Positions 11,653 to 32,924 of a DNA stretch of 64,000 nucleotides are shown piece by piece (positions within the stretch are counted from its first letter, which is position 1; each line of letters begins with the position of its first letter). Location of the stretch: contig CM012953.1 in NCBI GenBank assembly GCA_000181795.3, positions 19,225,955 to 19,289,954 of the forward strand. The letters are read 5' to 3'. Both the position numbers and the translations under genes were made by a program. This stretch comes from Trichinella spiralis (Eukaryota; Nematoda; Enoplea; Trichinellida; Trichinellidae). The notes under the pieces are model-generated. The model was given only the letters and a program-made list of their open reading frames with translations, made no database searches and was not told the DNA's origin.

Positions 11653-12692
11653 NTTTTAATTACGGTGGCTTGAGCCACCTCTGACGCGACTGCCCAACAA
11701 AAGGCGCCAAAACCACTGAAAGCCAATGGGCACGCAAAGCGGCGGACTTGAAAACCGCAGGGTTTTGGTCATGGCCGGACTGCAAGCAGACAACACGCCA
11801 TGTGTAAACGGTAAGCTGAACGGGACGAGGGTCTCTTTATTGTTAGAAACCAGGGCGGTGGTCTCCGTGATACCTGAGTCTCTCTGGCATAGCGCATCAG
11901 GCGGGGAGCCCTTGAAGAGGGAAAAGGGTACGATAAAAGGATACGTGAGGATCGAGCATGCGTCAGCACCAGCTGGGCAGCCTGGCATCAGCGCAGCGGT
12001 TGTCGCGAATTCACAGGATGCAAAACCTGATTCAGGTGCTGGCGTTGACGAACTCCACCGCATCGAGACCGGAGGGGCTTAGCCATTGTGACTGCCAGCC
12101 CGCCGCCTTCCCCAAGCCCAGCGGGAGGTGATGGATCAGCTAATCAGGGAAATGCTACTCACAGGGGTAATCGAACCAGCCTCAGTCCGCTGGAGTTCAC
12201 TAGTTGTGATGGTGAGGAAGAAGGACGGATTCCCGCTGTTCTGCGTGGACTACCACGAACTGAATGCTGTAACGTGAGTCGACGCCCAACCCGTCCCGTA
12301 CATAGACGATACGCTGGATGTGCTGGCATTTGCCAAATGGTTCAGCACGCTCGACTTGGTGTCCGGCTACTAGCCGGTCGAAGTCGCGGAAAGCGACCGG
12401 GAGAAAATAGCCTTCTCAACGCCGATGGGTCTCTTTCAATTCAAGGTCATGCCATTCGGCGCATGTCATGGCAACACGTAAAAGAAATCCAGCAATTCCT
12501 GTGCCTTGCCTATTGTTATCGTCGGTTCGTCAAAAACTTTTCCGGCTTCGCCGGTCGTCTCCATGCTCTAATTAGGAAAGGCCATAGATGGAGTTGGTGG
12601 TTAGCACAAACTCAAGAGTGCCCTCTCCACTCCGTCAGTTATGGCGCACCCACACTTCGACCGGCCGTTCCTGCTGGACGTTGACGGGAGTC

Positions 12693-13427
12693 GGATAACT
12701 TCCACTCTTTCAAGACCCCCGCGTTAGATTTGATTCAAATCTGGCGACAAGTAGATGTGGACCGAGTCCACCGTGATCTTGTAGGACACCGTATCAACTG
12801 GAAGTTTATTCTGGCGCGAGCCCGTGGATGGGAGGTTATTGGGAACGCCTCCTTTGCTCGATCAAGGACTCAGTGCTCGATGAAGAGGAACTCCAGACAG
12901 CACTTTGTGAGGTTCAAGCCTACCTCAATGCCAGACCTCTGGTATTCATGGAAGACGAGATCCACGAACGTCACCCTTTGTTCTCGTTTCAACTGTTGAC
13001 TTGCTGCACCTACGTGGGCTTCTCGGCTGTCGAAGTCCACGATCCGGAACGGCAGCCATATGGACGTGGTCACCCGCAATGGAATCACCGATAGCACTAC
13101 CGTTAGCAGCTCCTTACGAAATGGTGGCGACGATGGAGATGAGAAAACCTGTCAGAGTTGATGCAACGACAGAATCCCTTTTCTTCCAACGGGTTTACGA
13201 TTTGGTGCTGATCCTGGAGGAAAACATCCCGCGAACCCAGTGCCCGATGGTGTGATCACGGAACTGCTTTCTGGCAGCGATGCCATCGCGAGATCGGTCC
13301 GGATCTGAACGTTGACCAATGTGATCACCCGTCTAGTGGCGAAGCTCGTCCAGCTTGTACCGGCCAATGTCAGTGATGGGTGTGTGACATCCCCATCCGG
13401 GGATGTCAACGACTAAAATGGGGATAC
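12693..13427 (+). mobile_element. BEL/Pao fossil, 3' internal part (copy B)
   Basis: Begins within the integrase core (SDN start, then HRINWKFI) directly after Gypsy copy B. It continues through the block with NARPLVFMEDEIHERHPLF (about 12.9-13.0 kb) and on to the purine-rich AAAATGGGGATAC before an LTR. It is related to copy A's integrase (8.48-8.95 kb) but clearly another member. Broken. Confidence 0.8.
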
Positions 13428-13692
13428 TGTCGTCACTGTGAGAGAACCAGCGTGTCAGTACTTATTACGGTAGCGTACTGTTACGACGCGTGTAGTGTTT
13501 CTAGCAAGTTGTGGGTTTGTCGTTTTGTTTAGAAGTTTGCTTTCAATGTATTTGCTTTGTTTGTGCTAAATTGAGTGATTTCTTGTCTTATTATCCCTGT
13601 CTGACGATCATTTGTTTTGAATAAAATATGGCGACACTTGTTCTAGTTTCAATTGACGGTTATTGTGAAGGAAGTCAGTGCAACACTGTTAA

Positions 13693-15696
13693 TCCTTACA
13701 CCCTCAAATTTTTTCAGACGATGCGATTATTATTTTTTGTGCTTTATTTCGTCAAAATACGTCTACATAGGAGATATGCTACGTTTTTTAGTCGCAAGAC
13801 CAATTTTTTGCTGTTTTTTTTAAAATGTTGCTTAGAAGCATCATTGGACATTTACGGTAAAAATAGATTTATTTGATATAAAAAGATAATTATTCATTTT
13901 TGACGTGAGTGCATTAGTTTAACCTTTAAAATGAGTCGTTGGGCTTTTTTGCATTGTTTAATAAGTTATTTGATGCATTTTTGAAGATTAACAGGATAGG
14001 TCTTTCCATGTCACAACGCGACCTTTTTTCATGTTATTGCGTGCATATTCACATTCATACGTACTTCTGTTTGATATCACCTTATTATATAAATGAATTT
14101 GCAACTGAAAAAACAGCTGCATTGAGTAGTTATGCTGAGATGGACATCGCATTTCATGCAGCGCATTTGGGTCGTTTTCTTGCAAACGCGACAGCGTTTC
14201 TTGGATGTTACCATTTCAGGCCAATGAGCAGTCTGCTTAGATCGTGTAGTATGCTCTGGTCGACTTTGCGAATCGGGTCTAGATGGACCTGGTTCTTTTT
14301 CAGCTGCACGTTGAGCTTCTGGCTAGCCACGCTTGCGTTTTATATATAGTTTTTCCAGTTTGATTGAACTCTCACTGACGGATAACATAAATTCCATTAA
14401 ATCTATCACATCTCTGGTTGCTATACCGTTCTGCAAACAATCGTCTTTGTATTTTAACCAGCTGTTGGTTAGGGACACGTGAATTGCCCGAAAAAATACC
14501 CGTCTGTGCCATTTTCGGCTATTGTGATCAATTCTGTACAATGAGATCTACATACCCGTCAAATTCACGCTTCTCATAAACTGTTTGTATTCCTTTACAA
14601 TTGATGGGCAAGGAACGTCAATAAATTTCTTGTCGTTGCCTTCTATCCCACCGTCTAACTGATTCAACCGGGTTCACACACTTGTATGTTGATGACAATA
14701 TTACTTCACGGTTGTCGAACCACTTCACTACGCACACCTTATTATCATTGGTGCGATAAAAGTCAGTGGCACCTCTGCGTCTTCGTTTCAATTCATTGAA
14801 AGGCATCACCTGGTAGCTGCGAAGTCGTATGATTGGTATGGTTTTGATGTAATTTATCGATCGTATGGTTGCAACTGATTGGACCCCGTCTCTCAGTTGT
14901 GCTTCATTGAGTTCAAGAAATCAAAAAACACTTTGTACCCCTTGTGCTTCGGCAAAGTTTCACACAACTTTATGACTATGTTGATGCTGAAGAAACCAAC
15001 AGGGTTTTTTACTTTCGGTCCATTACATCGCATAGCCAAAAGTCATGGCAAGCCGTTTGTCCCGCACCTGCATCACCTTTATCAGTTTCTTCAGAATCAC
15101 CTAAATCCTCAGGAACGAGGAATAAGTAGTCAAATTCATCTTCAGAATCTGTATCTGGCCAGATACATCAGTACCTGGTAGAACTACAATTTATCTAACA
15201 ATTCGTCCAGATTTTGTTTGCTGAATAACGGTGTCAAAGTCTATGGTAAATCGTTCAAGCGTAGTGTAGCGCCCGTTAGCGCTACGTGATTTCAGACCAT
15301 CGCGAGAGGTTAAGAGTTTATTAGACAAAGCACAAAACAGTGAAAACAACAATGACAAATAAAAAAGACGGAAGAAGAGCCGCACCGCACACAATCACCG
15401 GCTTCTGACTTGGCGTCCCGTACTGTCGATGTCCTACAAAAATGTGGGCGTGATATGCAGGTACAATTTCACGGTCGCTGTCACAATGCCCCCCTCTTTC
15501 AGAGAAGTTCGTCCTGAACTTTCCTTAGGGGGCGTAATCCCGCAGATGGCCGGATGGCCGTCGTCTTTGTGTCGGCCTTCCGCCCTCTTCGTGTCGCTGA
15601 GTAACCAGGCCGTTAATAATAGCAAAATAGCAGAACTGATTATTTTATGAGCATAAAAAGATACGTTGGTCTCAAGCAACTATTGGCATGAAAAGG
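13693..15696 (-). mobile_element. piggyBac-family DNA transposon, decayed
   Basis: A 2,004-bp insert between two TTAA copies, the piggyBac target and its duplication. Terminal sequences are similar but decayed (TCCTTACACCC at the left; CCTTTTCATGCC when the right end is read inward). The minus strand codes pieces of a piggyBac transposase (DDE_Tnp_1_7). It sits in the LTR of a BEL/Pao fossil and is therefore younger than that element. It is broken by several frame changes and lacks an intact transposase. Confidence 0.87.
14140..15135 (-). pseudogene. piggyBac transposase pseudogene
   Basis: Read on the minus strand, the pieces come in the family order. Near 15.0 kb is an ETLPKHKGYKVFFDFLNS-like block. 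At 14.62-14.81 kb is RRGATDFYRTNDNKVCVVKW followed by FDNREVILSSTYK. At 14.32-14.54 kb is RIDHNSRKWHRRVFFRAIHV followed by a conserved NSW. Near 14.15-14.20 kb is a cysteine-rich C-terminal knuckle (CRVCKKTTQMRCMKCDVHLS). Frames shift between the blocks and the N-terminus is not clear, so it cannot make a working enzyme as it stands. Confidence 0.85.
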
Positions 15697-15800
15697 TTAA
15701 AGTCAGATTGTCGAACGTATTTAACTTTCCCGCCTTTCAGTACGAACAAATATTCTGTCCACTAAGATCTCGAGAGAGTGAACCCCTAGTTTCGCTCGTT

Positions 15801-17352
15801 AAAATATTTAAAGAGAAAATTCCTTTTGGAATTCACAACTCAAATTCCCAGAATGGCAAAAAAGAATCTGGAGCCTTACACTTATGCGTAATAGCCTTAC
15901 AATAAACAGGGCTCTTTAAAACAACTTAATGTTGGCGCTATGAAATCGCTTGATTTTTGTAGAAGCTTCCCTTTTGATAATTTGCTTTCAAAGAAAGTTT
16001 ACGAAAATTGTTTTCGAGTGCTCAACATGAAACAGTTGTCCTATAGATAGCTGCAAGTAGTAGATTTGCAAACTTCAGCACTTTACAGCTAGCTAATAGA
16101 GCAGTAATTTTTTTACTATATTGTAAGGCACTACTAAAGCAGGCTGATCAGTATCAGGAATCTGAATATATGTATTAAGCAGTTAAATTTTGCTGGATGA
16201 AACTGGCTGTTATGCCAATTAATTACAATGGGAATGCTGGTTCAAATCATACTGCACAGTTGGATTTCTCTTGTAAGTTGCATAATGTCGTTATTATCTG
16301 TGATCTTGTTCAAATGCAACCACATCCAGTTCTGTCTAGTTTTTGTTGGGGAACATTTCTCACGAAGTTCTATGAAATTCAGTCTTAAAAATCTCAGGCT
16401 AAAAATGATCTCTTATTTTTACACTTGTTGCCAAACAAAATACGTTAGTAAATCAAGGGTTAAACTATAATAATTATAAAGCTCGAAATATTGGAACTCG
16501 ACGCAGTAATTTGGAGGCTCGTTTATGCTTATTATTATGCTGAGATTAAAGCTGACACGCTTGTACGTGAAGGAAAGTCGTGTGTGAAGATCTCAAGAAC
16601 GACAGAATTAAAGTCTAAGTACTTGGAGCGTTGTCAGGATGTAAACGATGCCATGAAAATTATTACTGTTAATTTTTACATCAGGATGTGTAACATTCTC
16701 CCAGACAGGGGCCGGGTGCCATGGAAACGAGTGGACGGCAGGCAGGACACATTCATGTGGAATTTATAATTTGAGGTAGTTAGTAATGATAAAACAATGA
16801 GCAGACGATAATGTTTGCTTTAATAAGAACTTTTCATGGCATAAATATTATGAAGCAATATTTATGCCATGAAATCGCAAACGGCACAACTTAGTGCAAG
16901 ATTTGAGCTGTGTGCCGCGCAAAAGTCTCTCCATATTCAGAGACAAGCTGGGTGAGGCCAGATACCGAACGTTATTTAAATGGACATCAGTCAGGCAGGC
17001 AGTTTCGTAGCTTGTTCTTCGAGTATTTTATTTTTGAGAAGAACTGTTCATGCGTGAAGTACTACTGAAAATCAATGCCGTTTTTTCGCGTGTCTTTCTG
17101 TCTATCATGTTACTTGCCTTTAGGAAAACTGCAAGCCAGGGGATATAGTATTTCATTTGGAGACTGCGAGCTAAATAATTTCACTTGACGAGCCGGATCT
17201 AGCCTGCGTGCTCTACTTTGCTGAGCCCTGCTTCATATGGCCTTTTGGACGCTATTATAATCTCTTCACACCAGCTTGCATGAAATACAGCTTCAGGAAT
17301 GGTCTTTTGAAACAATAAAAGACATAAAATATATTTTAATTGAAAAAGAGAT
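15801..17352. other. Intergenic DNA without a convincing gene
   Basis: Contains an isolated 92-codon frame at 16491-16769 with no family resemblance, and the perfect hairpin at 16832-16874. Near 16970-17000 is a core-promoter-like TTATTTAAATGG followed by ATCAGTCAGG. None of these can be tied to a transcript from sequence alone. Confidence 0.55.
16832..16874. repeat. Perfect 18-bp inverted repeat with 7-nt loop
   Basis: TTTCATGGCATAAATATT, the spacer ATGAAGC, then its exact reverse complement. It is perfect over 18 bp, so unlikely by chance. It could be a hairpin RNA, a small fold-back element or a replication-slippage product. Confidence 0.8.
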
Positions 17353-17358
17353 TTTATT
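17353..17358 (-). promoter_or_regulatory. Poly(A) signal of the TOG gene
   Basis: AATAAA on the minus strand about 120 nt downstream of the TAA stop at 17477-17479. Confidence 0.6.
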
Positions 17359-17476
17359 CAGTGTATATTTAAATTTTCACTTATTTCAGAAATTCTCACG
17401 TTGAAAAATTACAATTTCATTACGAAACAAAATATTATAGTTGCCAATTTGTGAGAGCACAGAATAAGTATGAAAA

Positions 17477-27548
<10,072 letters not shown>

Positions 27549-28681
27549 AATAAGTGTATAGTTATAATCGCAGGCAAAAATGATAAACAGATCCTAGTTC
27601 ACAACCAGCCCACTCACACCAACAATTAAGCAACTCATCATAGGTGCATTTAAACATACAGTAATCAGTTAATTATATCTTGATTGTCAAATTTTTATCT
27701 AATATACTGTAAATAACGATTTATTAATTTTTGAATTATTTCCGTTTATTTTCATAAGAAATTACATTTAAAAAATTTATACATTATTTTTATTTCTTAT
27801 TTTTTATGTATTTTGTACCGTGAAACTATGTATCATACAAAATAAGACTTTTGATCTTGAAATTATGTTAATCAAAATTAAAAGCGCAAGAATAATTCAA
27901 GAACCTATAATTCAAGAATCTTGCTATCTATTATGCAATAAAAATAACAGAATGAAATTTCTCTGCATTTAGACATCAATCATTATAGATACACAGCAAA
28001 AATGGCTGATTTTAATTATTGATGAAGATTAATTTATAGTACGAAACGTTTTCAATTTCTACTGCAGATGTTTCTACCTTAACAACATGTTCGCTAGTGC
28101 TGACTGCCATTCATTTCTGGTTGCTTAGCTTTTAAAAATGTTGTTTTTAGCAGAAATATTTGACCACATTCATTGTATTCATTTAAACGTGCTAAACAAC
28201 GGTAATGCTGCAGCTTCAGTACATATAAACAGGTCTAAATTTTCCGATATCCCAGCATTTTCTCGGTACGTTGCATATTGTTCTGCAAGCAATGATCACT
28301 GACACAGACTACTTACATGGTTTAATTAAGCTGATGTTCATCATAAATTCATATACATGATGATTACTTTGTACTTTGTATATGAAAACATTTGAACTCA
28401 ATGTTCCTTCCATATAAGCATGTTGATATGATTGACCTCTTCAGAACACTACGAAGTATTTAACATAGCAAGTGAAACCCTTAATTGCCTTAATTTTGAT
28501 AATTCTCTAATTAATAGTCTCAAAAATTTTACATTAACCTATTTTCATTTGTAATAAGTATTTAGAAATTAAATATGAAGATATCAGGTGATATGAACAA
28601 CAGGAAATGACAAAATTAACATTTACAAACATGATCATCCCATTTTGGAAACATTTTTGGCAGAGAAGCAAGGCTAAAATA
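27549..28681. other. AT-rich intergenic DNA upstream of the TOG gene
   Basis: Presumably contains the TOG-gene promoter and 5' untranslated region, but no clear core-promoter motif or other gene is visible. Confidence 0.6.
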
Positions 28682-28943
28682 CAGTGAAACTCCGATTATC
28701 CGAACACTCGGTTTTTGGGGGTCTTTCGGATAATCAGATTTTCGGATACTCAGACGTTTTCAATTTTTCAAAATGTATGTATGCAATTGAAGCGTTTATA
28801 GCTGTTATTCTCAATTAGACGCGGAAGAGTAAACATTCTGTTTATTATGCGAGGTTATTTGCCTTATACTCGCTTAAATTGCATAAACATTTATTAACAC
28901 GGTCGATTATATTTTTCAGCGCTACATTGAAAAAGCACCAAAT

Positions 28944-30958
28944 TTACTTTGTGTCAGATTTTATAAAATCAGCAATAAGCCTCTGTTTTAACGAAGATAG
29001 CTTCTTCTGTGCAGCGACATCGCGAATATGTCTCACTACCATTAGTTGAGCAGCGCTGAGTTCTTTCTGTTGTTCCATCCACTTTAAGCCAAATTTGAAG
29101 GAAGAATACGCTTCTGAATGGCAGATCCTCTCATTTGGCTTATCAGACATATCAGACTCATCGCCGTCTTCATCTTCATCTTTTTCCACTGCTTCCAGGA
29201 TATCATCATCAGTTAATGCTTCAAACAACGGGTTATCATCATCGTCTAGCCATTGTTCAACTTCATCCCGCTACTCGTTCAACTTAAATTTCTGGAACAT
29301 TTCTATTACAGTTGGAATGTCATCATTAGAGCCCGGATTTTTAGGCACTAAAAAATTCTGAAATAGGCAGGCAAAAAGACAAAATAAAATTACCAAAAAA
29401 GCAGTAAAAAAGGCACTTATTTATAAAAAAGGCAAATATTTGTATTGCCTAAATATGGTGGAAATGGTACATACATTGCATGAAATGGTTTATCTTGTCT
29501 GGTTGCACATAATTACAAGCATTTTTTTCAAGTTATCTGGCGTTAAGCTATGTCGTCTGTCCTAAAGAATATACTTTAACTGCGAAAAACTTCTTTCTAC
29601 CTCAGCTGAGGTCACCGGTGCATACTTGAAGCAAACCGCAGACTCAATATTGATGCCAATAAGTTTTGCATTGGATTTTCCTTTGAATACTTCTGCTATG
29701 CTTTGTATTTCTTTAAAATCTTTGTTAGCTTAAATCAGTTTATCGCATTTTCTTTGTATGTCTTCACCTACTTTGCCTGGAATTTTATGAATATCATCGA
29801 TTACTTTGTCGAAAACTGTAACTTATCCACTAGTGTTTCGCTACGTTTCTTAAGGAAATTGATGGCTTGTACGAAATTTGCAAAATTGGAAGCAATAAAT
29901 ACGAGATCACAGCAAAGAGACTCTTTCTGCATGATTTCATGGACTATTTTCACTGCAGCAGATTCTTCTTCTTCAAAACAGCCGATGATTTCTTGTATTT
30001 TTGTAAAATTCGCCGCATAGTAAAAAACAGCAGACAGCCATGGCAAAATCCGGGGTCTAGTCATCATCAAAGTCTATTGATTAGGTGACACAATCTTAGT
30101 TGTAACCAAGAAGCTTATTCCATGATACTCGCAATGTATTTCCGGATATCGACTCCCATACTTGCGCAGGCATGTAGCAGCAATCTTTTAAATTTATGAT
30201 CTTCAGTTGTGACGCCAGATCACTCCCGTCAGGTTTTGAAAGGATAATTCGTCGCAAGAGTTCTTTCCTATATCACTTTTTTAAACTTTGAATAACGGCT
30301 TGATCCATTGGCTGAATAAGCGACGATGTATTCGGTGGCAAAACATTTGAACTATCCATTTTAGCGATCTAGCATTTCACAACTAGGATGACTAGGTGCA
30401 TTGTCAATTATGAGTAACACCTTTCCTGATCTTTTTGCCTTCTTCTGGTATTCCTTAACGTGAAGAATAAATATCTCATCATACCAATGGAAAAAATATC
30501 TTCTGTCATTCAGGCTTTTGTCTGATAATCATAAATCACCGACAACTTCTGCATGCCAATCATAGTTCGTGGACGTTTTGATTTTCCAACTAACAACAGT
30601 TGTAAACGATCGCTGCATGTAGCATTCGCAAAACAAAGAAGAGTCACTCTTTCCTTACATGACTTAAAGCCGCTGGCAGTCTTCTCGGTCATCGATGCAA
30701 GCGATGTTTTAGGCAGACACTTCCATATCAAGCCGGTTTCATCCGTGTTATACACAAAATCAAGATCATACCCTTCTTTCCTAATAAAATCATTAAACGT
30801 AGCTGTAAATTTTGCGGCACAAAGTCAGTAAGCTGACGTCGACTGCGATAGAAGTCTGAAACTGTGAACAGACCCATAACAAAACTGTTAGCGATTTTCC
30901 TGAGCGACTCGCCTCTCTCCACAAGTCTACACACTTCTAGCTTTTGCTCTAAACTCAA
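28944..30958 (-). pseudogene. Tigger/Jerky-like transposase pseudogene
   Basis: Minus-strand order: N-terminal CENP-B-type helix-turn-helix (MSLEQKLEVCRLVERGESLR, 30.70-30.96 kb); DDE core with YNTDETGLIWKCLP and ERVTLLCFANATCSDR (30.5-30.76 kb); a third catalytic-region block LPPNTSSLIQPMDQAVIQSL (about 30.3 kb); an acidic tail with EALTDDDILEAVEKDEDEDG (28.94-29.23 kb). Frames change between blocks and the middle is interrupted by the nested hAT fragment, so it is non-functional. Confidence 0.87.
29360..30090 (-). mobile_element. hAT transposase fragment nested in the Tigger element
   Basis: Between two stretches of Tigger transposase lies a foreign minus-strand coding piece. 29801-30070 gives an open stretch ending near NFLKKRSETLVDKLQFSTK. 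Further down (about 29.5-29.65 kb) is APVTSAEVERSFSQLKYIL, the hAT C-terminal dimerisation mark (ER-FS). The edges are approximate and no clear 8-bp duplication or TIR was found, so it could be a truncated insertion. Confidence 0.68.
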
Positions 30959-31095
30959 TAACTTTCACTTTCCCGTGGCAGACATACCGGACAAACATTA
31001 GCCAACAACAGGATGTTACAATATTAGTGAAATGCAGGTTCTCTGACCAAAAAGGTGTTCGGATAATCGAGTAACGGATAATCGGAGTATCACTG

Positions 31096-32924
31096 TAATT
31101 CGTTTAAAATAATAAAGGTCAATTTGAACGACTTGTCTTGTTTTTCAATGTTCAGACAGTAATTTCACGTTTTAAATTTTAGGAAAGTTTTGTTTCAATG
31201 CTTTCTCTTACAAATTTCTTGTCCAAGCTTACTGCGCATGTTCCTAACTTTTCAAACTGTACAAACAAAAGCTACTGCTTTAACAAATGCTTTAAAACAC
31301 TTGTTGATTGGTTAATTTTGATTAATCATAACGACTTCTCCTCTGCGTTGCTTTACCTGCGTCATTTTGTCAAGTCTTTGTTCTGTTACTATTATTCAGT
31401 TCCCTGGTGCTGATCATCAATATCATTTTTTAATATAATAATGTGATAGATTATGTTATTGAATTTTGTTATTTTTATTGTTAAATGGTTTATAGTTTTC
31501 TAATTTAGTTTATAAGATAATTAATGCAACAAATAAATATTTATTTTCAGTTATCATATGCTCATGTAGCATTAATGTCTTTATACTAAAGATATTGACA
31601 GGAGCTCCAATAAAGTATTGATCGTATTTTAGTAGTCTTTCAAATCCTCACTAATTTTAATTCTGATTACTGAAAGCTTTTTGAATTTTTCTTTTTTGAA
31701 ACTCAAAGAAATGAACTGTGAAAAAGCACTCAGCATTTCAGAAGCATGAAATTCAAAAGTCAATTCTGGATCTCTGACAGCTACTCTTCATTAAATTTTG
31801 AATTATTTAAAAAGAAAGCATTGTTTTATACCATATGTGATTATATTTTAGGCATGTTGATGCGAAAGTTATTACAGTTTACAACTACTTGATCATCGTA
31901 AGTTTGAGAAAATAGTTGCTTCAATTTTTGGAACTTCTTTGCGATGCGACTCTACTTTCAAATTCAGTTAATGAAACAAATTTTAGTACTATTCTGGTTA
32001 TTTTATTTAGATGTCATGTTTACAAATATTATGGTCGAATTGAATGAATATTGAATTGATTCATAAAACGTTTTTAAACATTTACAATATCGTTTATTCA
32101 AGTAAATGATAATTGAATTCTGCCAACGCTATGATTACTGTAAATAGAAATCAAGTTCACATTGTGATCATTTTTTTGAATTTGGTTTAGTCTCGTTGCG
32201 CCAACCGAACTCTGCCTATTTTTACATGTAGATTTTATTGCCTGTCGCACTGAAATGTTATTTGATATTCTTTTTGTTAAATATTTTTCCCCTAACCTTA
32301 GTTTTTTCTGCTTCGTATGAATTATAGAAACTCGTAGTTTTAAAAGTCTAATGTAATTATTTAAAAATTAAATAATAAAATATCATCCCACTTTTATGAC
32401 ATGTTAGATTTAGGAAGAATTTTTGGATTTATTTTTCAAATGTTAATAAATAAAACAGTTACTAAAATTTTAACAGAGAATAAAGTAAAGAAAGCAAAGA
32501 TTATTTTTTCGTTTTTTGTTTGTCCAAATCAATCAATCATTAAAAAGTCCACTTCAGCGTGAATCTCCTCTCTAATTATTTCACTTTGACAATCCGTTTT
32601 AATTCTACAAAAGCTAATTCTTAAACGTGAATTAGATAAGTACTTGTGAGCATATTTGAATGCTCATGGCAGAGTATTAATAATATTACATCATTGGATT
32701 AATATATATGGAAAATTCATCCATTGCTACAGAAAAGAATTTGCTTAAATTTAAGAAAAGTTGTTAGGCTTGATTAAAGTTGAAATAGTAGCAGTGTACA
32801 ATCAAAGTTAAAAATTAAATATCATTAAGTATGTAAATTAAGAAAGAAATTTTCCTATTGTACGATTTAAGCTTTAAGCTTGTAGTTTCAAAGTAGCAGT
32901 TTGAAGTTTCTTGACTGAAACAGT
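31096..32924. other. AT-rich intergenic DNA, no gene seen
   Basis: Only short chance frames. No transposon termini, RNA gene or splice-bounded coding sequence recognised. Confidence 0.65.

Larger units (their letters stand above)
10609..12692 (+). mobile_element. Ty3/Gypsy LTR retrotransposon fossil (copy B, 3' part missing)
   Basis: 5' LTR 10609-11041, gag remnant 11171-11356, an ambiguous-base block 11401-11652, protease remnant 11726-12082, then RT pieces up to about 12692. From there the sequence changes to BEL/Pao integrase. It is almost identical to copy A over the LTR, gag and protease, but inverted relative to it. It is broken, and no 3' LTR of its own was found. Confidence 0.87.
13428..15800 (+). 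repeat. BEL/Pao LTR split by a piggyBac insertion
   Basis: The LTR starts TGTCGTCAC at 13428, carries GAATAAAATATGG near 13619, and is interrupted at a TTAA (13689-13692). It resumes after the second TTAA (15697-15700) with AGTCAGATTGTCGAACGTAT and runs to about 15800. The uninterrupted relative at 50921-51293 (opposite strand) shows that both halves belong together. The right end is not sharply defined. Confidence 0.8.
28682..31095 (-). mobile_element. Tigger/pogo-type (Tc1/mariner superfamily) DNA transposon, decayed
   Basis: Terminal inverted repeats CAGTGAAACTCCGATTATCC (left) and CAGTGATACTCCGATTATCC (right, read inward) are each flanked by the TA target duplication (28680-28681; 31096-31097). 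The right terminus repeats GGATAATCG. The minus strand codes a CENP-B/Jerky-like transposase in pieces. A hAT fragment of about 0.7 kb is nested inside; without it the element would be about 1.7 kb. Both termini are well preserved, but the transposase has several stops and frame changes. Confidence 0.9.

Noticed and set aside
16220-16265. GGTTCAAATC as a tRNA B box
   Set aside because: No A box, acceptor stem or T-arm partner around it.
16491-16769. 92-codon frame as a host gene
   Set aside because: No family match, no splice context, no repeat relatives in the window; length is compatible with chance.
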